DNA from: Bacillota bacterium
Lineage (GTDB): Bacteria; Bacillota; Clostridia; Christensenellales; Aristaeellaceae
DNA length: 52,043 nt
NCBI GenBank assembly: GCA_023444095.1
Contig: JAEZRP010000007.1
Span: 1-52,043 of the forward strand
Direction of reading: 5' to 3'
Positions 48,899 through 52,043 of this stretch are shown in pieces (within the stretch, counting starts at the first letter, position 1; every line of letters begins with the position of its first letter). The notes under the pieces were generated by a model that made no database searches, had not been told where the DNA came from, and worked only from the letters and a program-made list of their open reading frames with translations. The translations under genes were made by a program, and so were the position numbers.

Positions 48899-49329
48899 AC
48901 CTGCGCGAACGCGCGCGCGCGGCGCTCCCGGCGGGCGCGTTCCTCAGACGCGACCGGGGCGACGCGCTCTACGTAACCGATGCGCCGCGCCGCGGCTTTA
49001 CGGGCGAGGTCCCGGGCATGCGTGCCGCTGTTTCGGGCGGACTCATGCGGCTCTATCCGAAGGAGGAGGCGCTGGACGAATGTCCCTTTCCTCCGGACGA
49101 TCTTGCGCACGCGCTCGAAAGGTTCCGATGCCTGCCCGCGACGGATGCTGCGGTCTTCCTTTTTACGGAGGGCCTGAAGATTCTGGAGGACCCGGACGGA
49201 ACCGGGTACCTCGCGTATGACAAGAAGGTCCGGCAGGCGGCCGCGGTCGCGCTGCGGACGAACGAGGGCGGCGGGCTGTACGCCTGCGCGCTCGTGCGCG
49301 CGGAAATCGGAAGGAGCATATCCACATGA
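48895..49329 (+). CDS. Hypothetical protein between nnr and an MBL hydrolase
   Basis: 144 aa, unrecognised. It begins with GTG overlapping the nnr stop (GTGA) and ends overlapping the next start (ATGA), so it belongs to a translationally coupled three-gene unit. Visible features: an Arg/Ala-rich N-terminal helix (LRERARAALPAGAFLRR), a core with short strands (GDALYVTDAPRR, RLYPKEE), an Asp-rich loop and a C-terminal VRQAAAVALRTNEGGGLYAC. No signal peptide, membrane segment or metal motif. The tight overlaps make it a real gene despite the lack of homology I can name. Confidence 0.72.
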   Translation: MNLRERARAALPAGAFLRRDRGDALYVTDAPRRGFTGEVPGMRAAVSGGLMRLYPKEEALDECPFPPDDLAHALERFRCLPATDAAVFLFTEGLKILEDPDGTGYLAYDKKVRQAAAVALRTNEGGGLYACALVRAEIGRSIST

Positions 49330-49967
49330 AACTGATCTGGCACGGACATTCCTGCTTTGAGATGGACTTTGAGGGCGGCCCGCGCGTGATCGCGGACCCG
49401 TTCGACGCGAAGGTGGGCTATCCGGTGTGCAAGGCGGAGGCGGACGTGGTAACGAACAGCCACGCGCACATGGACCACAATTACATCGCGGAGCTCGCCG
49501 GCAACTTCTCGCGGCTCAACCGGCCCGGACGCTTTGTGTTCGAGGATCTGATCGTCACAGGCGTCGAGTCCTTCCACGACGCCGAGGGCGGCGCGAAGCG
49601 CGGGTCGAACATCCTCTTCCTCTACGAGGCCGAGGGCCTCAAAATCGCGCACCTCGGCGACCTTGGGCACATGCCGGACGAGGCGCAGTTCGCCGCGCTC
49701 GCCGATCTCGACGTCATGCTCATTCCCATCGGCGGTTTCTACACCATCGACACCGAAACCGCCGTCGAGATCGTCCGCCGCGCAAAGCCCCGCATCGCCG
49801 TCGCGATGCATTTTCTGACCGCCCCGATGAAATTCCCCATCTCCGACGAGAAGCGGTTCGTGCAGCTCACCGGCGCGCGATACGTCGGTACGAAAGAGAT
49901 CGAGATCACGCGCGGGAACATCGGGGAGATGGCGGGCGCGATCGTGCTGGAGTACCCGAGGGAGTGA
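49326..49967 (+). CDS. MBL-fold metallo-hydrolase (UlaG-like)
   Basis: 213-aa metallo-beta-lactamase-fold hydrolase of the UPF0173/UlaG-like group. The metal site motif is SHAHMDHNY (a form of HxHxDH), with further ligands in GVESFHDAEGG, IAHLGDLGH and the late MHF segment. The substrate is not predictable; such proteins act on lactones, phosphodiesters or lipids. It shares ATGA with the preceding gene and is followed by a repeat copy and a strong hairpin. Confidence 0.9.
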   Translation: MKLIWHGHSCFEMDFEGGPRVIADPFDAKVGYPVCKAEADVVTNSHAHMDHNYIAELAGNFSRLNRPGRFVFEDLIVTGVESFHDAEGGAKRGSNILFLYEAEGLKIAHLGDLGHMPDEAQFAALADLDVMLIPIGGFYTIDTETAVEIVRRAKPRIAVAMHFLTAPMKFPISDEKRFVQLTGARYVGTKEIEITRGNIGEMAGAIVLEYPRE

Positions 49968-49975
49968 CGCCGAGG

Positions 49976-50048
49976 ACTCCCGCCAAAGAGACATTTTCCC
50001 GAAACATTCATCGTTTTCAGCATGGATTCAAGGGCCGAGGGCCCTTGA
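49976..50048 (+). repeat. Palindromic intergenic repeat, copy 6 (partial)
   Basis: The CGCCAAAGAGACATTTTCCC arm resembles the AAGGGACATTGTCCC module, and a perfect hairpin CAAGGGCC-GAG-GGCCCTTG lies at 50029-50047. The core TCGGTCG palindrome is missing. It lies after the MBL hydrolase stop. Confidence 0.5.
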
Positions 50049-50058
50049 ACGGGGGCGC

Positions 50059-50092
50059 GGGGGTGCGGGCAGCCTCCCGCACCCCCGTTTTC
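50059..50092 (+). terminator. Rho-independent terminator after the MBL hydrolase operon
   Basis: GGGGGTGCGGG (50059-50069), loop CAGCCT, CCCGCACCCCC (50076-50086), then GTTTTCC. A perfect 11-bp stem; the T-run is short. Confidence 0.85.
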
Positions 50093-50105
50093 CAGTTCTT
50101 CTGCG

Positions 50106-52043
50106 TTACTCCCCGTAGAAGAAGAGCTCGGCGACGAAGTTGCCCGCGATGCCCACGCCGCCCACGGGGATGTTGTGGAGCTTCGCGCTCGCGATGACTG
50201 ACTGCTGCACGTTCTGGAGCGGGATGAGCACCCAGAGGTTCTCCGCCACCAGCTCGTGCATGGCGGGGAGCACGGTCTCGACGGCCTCCGCGGGGCTTCC
50301 CGTCATCACCGCCTCCAGGAGGGTGTAGAACTGCTTGATCTCTTCCGGCGGCTCGATGCCGCCCACGTCCGAGCCGTTCGCACTGAAGCCGCCGTTCTTG
50401 TACCACGTGTCCCAAAGCGGCCCGAACGTGTTCTGTCCCCAGTTGAGGTTGAACCAGGTGATGTCGATGGGCGCCCAGAAGACCCGCATGGGAATCTCGT
50501 TCGCGGACACGGAGGTCGCCAGGAGGGAGGATTCCGTGGTGGTCGCGGTGACGCTGAGGCCCAACTCGACGTTCCAGTACTCGACGAGCAGCTCGCACAC
50601 CGGGATGATGTCGCTCGCGTCGTCGGCGTTGAAGATCATCCACTGGAGCTTCTTGCCCGACGGCGTCTCGCGGTAGCCGTCCCCGTCCGTATCGATCATG
50701 CCCATCTCGTCGAGGAGCTGGTTTGCGTAGGCGGGATCGTACGGATAGCGCGCGGCGAAAGACTCATCCGGCTCGGCAAAGCCCGTGTACACCGCCTCGA
50801 TGATCTCATTGACGTCGATCGCGTATGCGAGCGCCTCGCGGAACCGCTTGTCGGAAATGACTTCCTGCCACGCCTGCGACTGCTCGTCGTCCTTGACGCT
50901 GCCGTCGGTATTCAGGCCGTAGTTCATGTTGATCATGCAGTCGGTGGGCGTGTTGTTGAGGGAATAGAAGTGCACCTTGATGCCCGCCGATTCCTCGTTC
51001 TCGAGGTACAATGTCACGTTGTTGATGGTCGCGGATTCGCGCAGGTAATCAATCTCCCCGGAGATGATCTTCATCTGGAGCATCTCCTGATTCTCGACGA
51101 GGGTGGAGGTCACATAGTCGCAGTAGGGGAGCTGCTGCCCGGCGGCGTCCACCTTGAAGTAATAGGGGTTGCGCTCCCAGGTTACGATGTTGCTCTCGTC
51201 GGAAACCATGATCCACGGGTGAAGGACCGGCAGGTTCCCCGTCTCGCCCGCGGACGCGAAGGTCTTGGCGGTGAGCATGATGGCGGAATTGGTCAGCTCG
51301 CCGGAATTCTGCGCGTCGATGGCGAGCATGATCTTCGCCCAAACGCCTTCCTCGGTCACGTCGTAGTAGCCGAGCGCGTCGCCGTAGGGCTGCAGGAATT
51401 CATAGTACGCCTCGAGGGAGCCGTAAATCTCCTCTGCGAAGTCCTTGTGGAAGCGCTTCATGTAGTGCGCGGGCTTGAGGTAGCTCGCGTAGCCCTTCCA
51501 GCCCGCCACGGAGAGATGGACGAGGAACCCGCCGTAGGGCTGGTCGAAGGCGATCTGGAACGTCTCGTCGTCAAGGACCGTGAATGTCAGCGGGTTGCCC
51601 GTGGACTTGCCGCCCGCGCGCAGGTAGGAGTCGATCACGGGGGTGAGCTCGGCATTGAAGATGAAGTTTTCAAAGGCGAAGCGGTAGTCGTCCATGGTCA
51701 CTTCCACGCCGTCCGACCACTTGAGCCCCTTCCTGATCTTGAATGTGAACTGGGTATAGTCGTCGTTGACCTCACAGGCCTCGACGATGTTCGGCGTGAC
51801 GGTGCCCGAATAGGTGTCGACCATGGTGAGCAGGTTCTCGGTCAGCATGATGAACACGTCGCCGTTGTAGTTGGGTGTCATGGAGCCGGAGCGGATGGTG
51901 CCGCCGTAGACGCCGACCTCAAACGCGCCGCCCTCGAGGTACTCGGCCGAGCGGTCGTCTGCGACCTTAGGGTTCACCGGCAGGCGCTCCGCCACCGGTG
52001 CAAGCGCCCCGGACGCGACCTGCGCGTCGAACATCGGCGCCTG
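50106..52043 (-). CDS. Peptide-type ABC transporter substrate-binding protein (partial)
   Basis: Family-5 extracellular solute-binding protein, at least 645 residues; the N-terminus with its signal sequence lies beyond the right edge, where the frame is still open. Family blocks include FTFKIRKGLKWSDGVEVTMD, the DESNIVTWERNPYYF segment before the hinge and FREALAYAIDVNEIIEAVY. A short Asp-rich loop (GMIDTDGDGYRETPSGKK) could bind Ca, as in related proteins. It differs clearly from the binding protein at 16602-18524, so it serves another importer whose permeases are outside the window. The ligand could be a peptide or oligosaccharide. Confidence 0.9.
   Translation of the reverse strand, partial: QAPMFDAQVASGALAPVAERLPVNPKVADDRSAEYLEGGAFEVGVYGGTIRSGSMTPNYNGDVFIMLTENLLTMVDTYSGTVTPNIVEACEVNDDYTQFTFKIRKGLKWSDGVEVTMDDYRFAFENFIFNAELTPVIDSYLRAGGKSTGNPLTFTVLDDETFQIAFDQPYGGFLVHLSVAGWKGYASYLKPAHYMKRFHKDFAEEIYGSLEAYYEFLQPYGDALGYYDVTEEGVWAKIMLAIDAQNSGELTNSAIMLTAKTFASAGETGNLPVLHPWIMVSDESNIVTWERNPYYFKVDAAGQQLPYCDYVTSTLVENQEMLQMKIISGEIDYLRESATINNVTLYLENEESAGIKVHFYSLNNTPTDCMINMNYGLNTDGSVKDDEQSQAWQEVISDKRFREALAYAIDVNEIIEAVYTGFAEPDESFAARYPYDPAYANQLLDEMGMIDTDGDGYRETPSGKKLQWMIFNADDASDIIPVCELLVEYWNVELGLSVTATTTESSLLATSVSANEIPMRVFWAPIDITWFNLNWGQNTFGPLWDTWYKNGGFSANGSDVGGIEPPEEIKQFYTLLEAVMTGSPAEAVETVLPAMHELVAENLWVLIPLQNVQQSVIASAKLHNIPVGGVGIAGNFVAELFFYGE

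Noticed and set aside
1..52043. CRISPR arrays, tRNA genes, prophage or insertion-sequence transposases
   Set aside because: No regularly spaced direct repeats, no tRNA-like cloverleaf sequence and no transposase or integrase motif were seen in any frame.

Overview
The window (about 52 kb, GC-rich, roughly two thirds G+C in coding regions) reads as a chromosomal segment of a spore-forming Clostridia-type Bacillota. The evidence is dipicolinate synthase A/B (spoVFA, spoVFB), DivIVA, SepF, YlmH and YggT in the usual Gram-positive division cluster, a proline T-box leader, an XpaC-family protein and consensus sigma-A promoters. The mix of glycan genes suggests a gut or other polysaccharide-rich habitat, but the genus cannot be read from the sequence.

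Layout. 1-144: promoter and leader of an rRNA operon that runs off the left edge on the minus strand. 228-3378 (minus): spoVFB, spoVFA, a possible 46-aa ORF, ruvA, ruvC and a Nudix hydrolase; ruvB is not next to ruvA. 3473-9359 (plus): membrane acyltransferase, glyA, a MazG-like dUTPase, an HD protein, a membrane-anchored protein, then T-box-controlled proS. 9408-11515: ECF sigma factor with a putative anti-sigma partner (minus) and a GNAT acetyltransferase (plus). 11631-19498: a peptide-type ABC importer (binding protein, two permeases, two ATPases; minus) with an exported thioredoxin-like protein at its 3' end and a divergent CPWC lipoprotein. 19768-28045 (minus): GH2 beta-mannosidase, pseudouridine synthase, lspA, DUF5665-like protein, divIVA, ylmH, yggT, sepF, yggS and a HlyD-like protein. 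28210-33748: lgt, ADP-ribosylglycohydrolase-like protein, XpaC-like protein, SleB-like protein, chloramphenicol-acetyltransferase-like protein and a phospholipase remnant. 33745-39848 (minus): lplA, GH13 amylase, HD protein, a broken HD paralogue and glgP. 40123-47093 (minus): two sulfatase-fold enzymes, two Gfo/Idh/MocA oxidoreductases, an AraC regulator and a sugar isomerase, probably a (sulfated) glycan or polyol catabolic unit. 47435-49967 (plus): NAD(P)HX repair enzyme, a hypothetical protein and an MBL-fold hydrolase. 50106-end (minus): a second family-5 binding protein, cut by the window edge.

Most notable observations. (1) The second ATPase of the peptide importer (12175-13704) has about 170 residues with two transmembrane segments inserted inside the nucleotide-binding domain, between Walker A and the Q-loop, with every ATPase motif kept. 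(2) The same locus is flanked by two exported thioredoxin-fold proteins, and two divergent consensus promoters share a pair of identical 11-bp inverted sites. (3) A dispersed, modular palindromic intergenic repeat occurs at about six gene 3' ends. (4) Several genes are remnants or lack catalytic residues: an HD pseudogene, a phospholipase fragment, a SleB-like protein without the catalytic Glu, and a sulfatase-fold enzyme without the formylglycine Cys.
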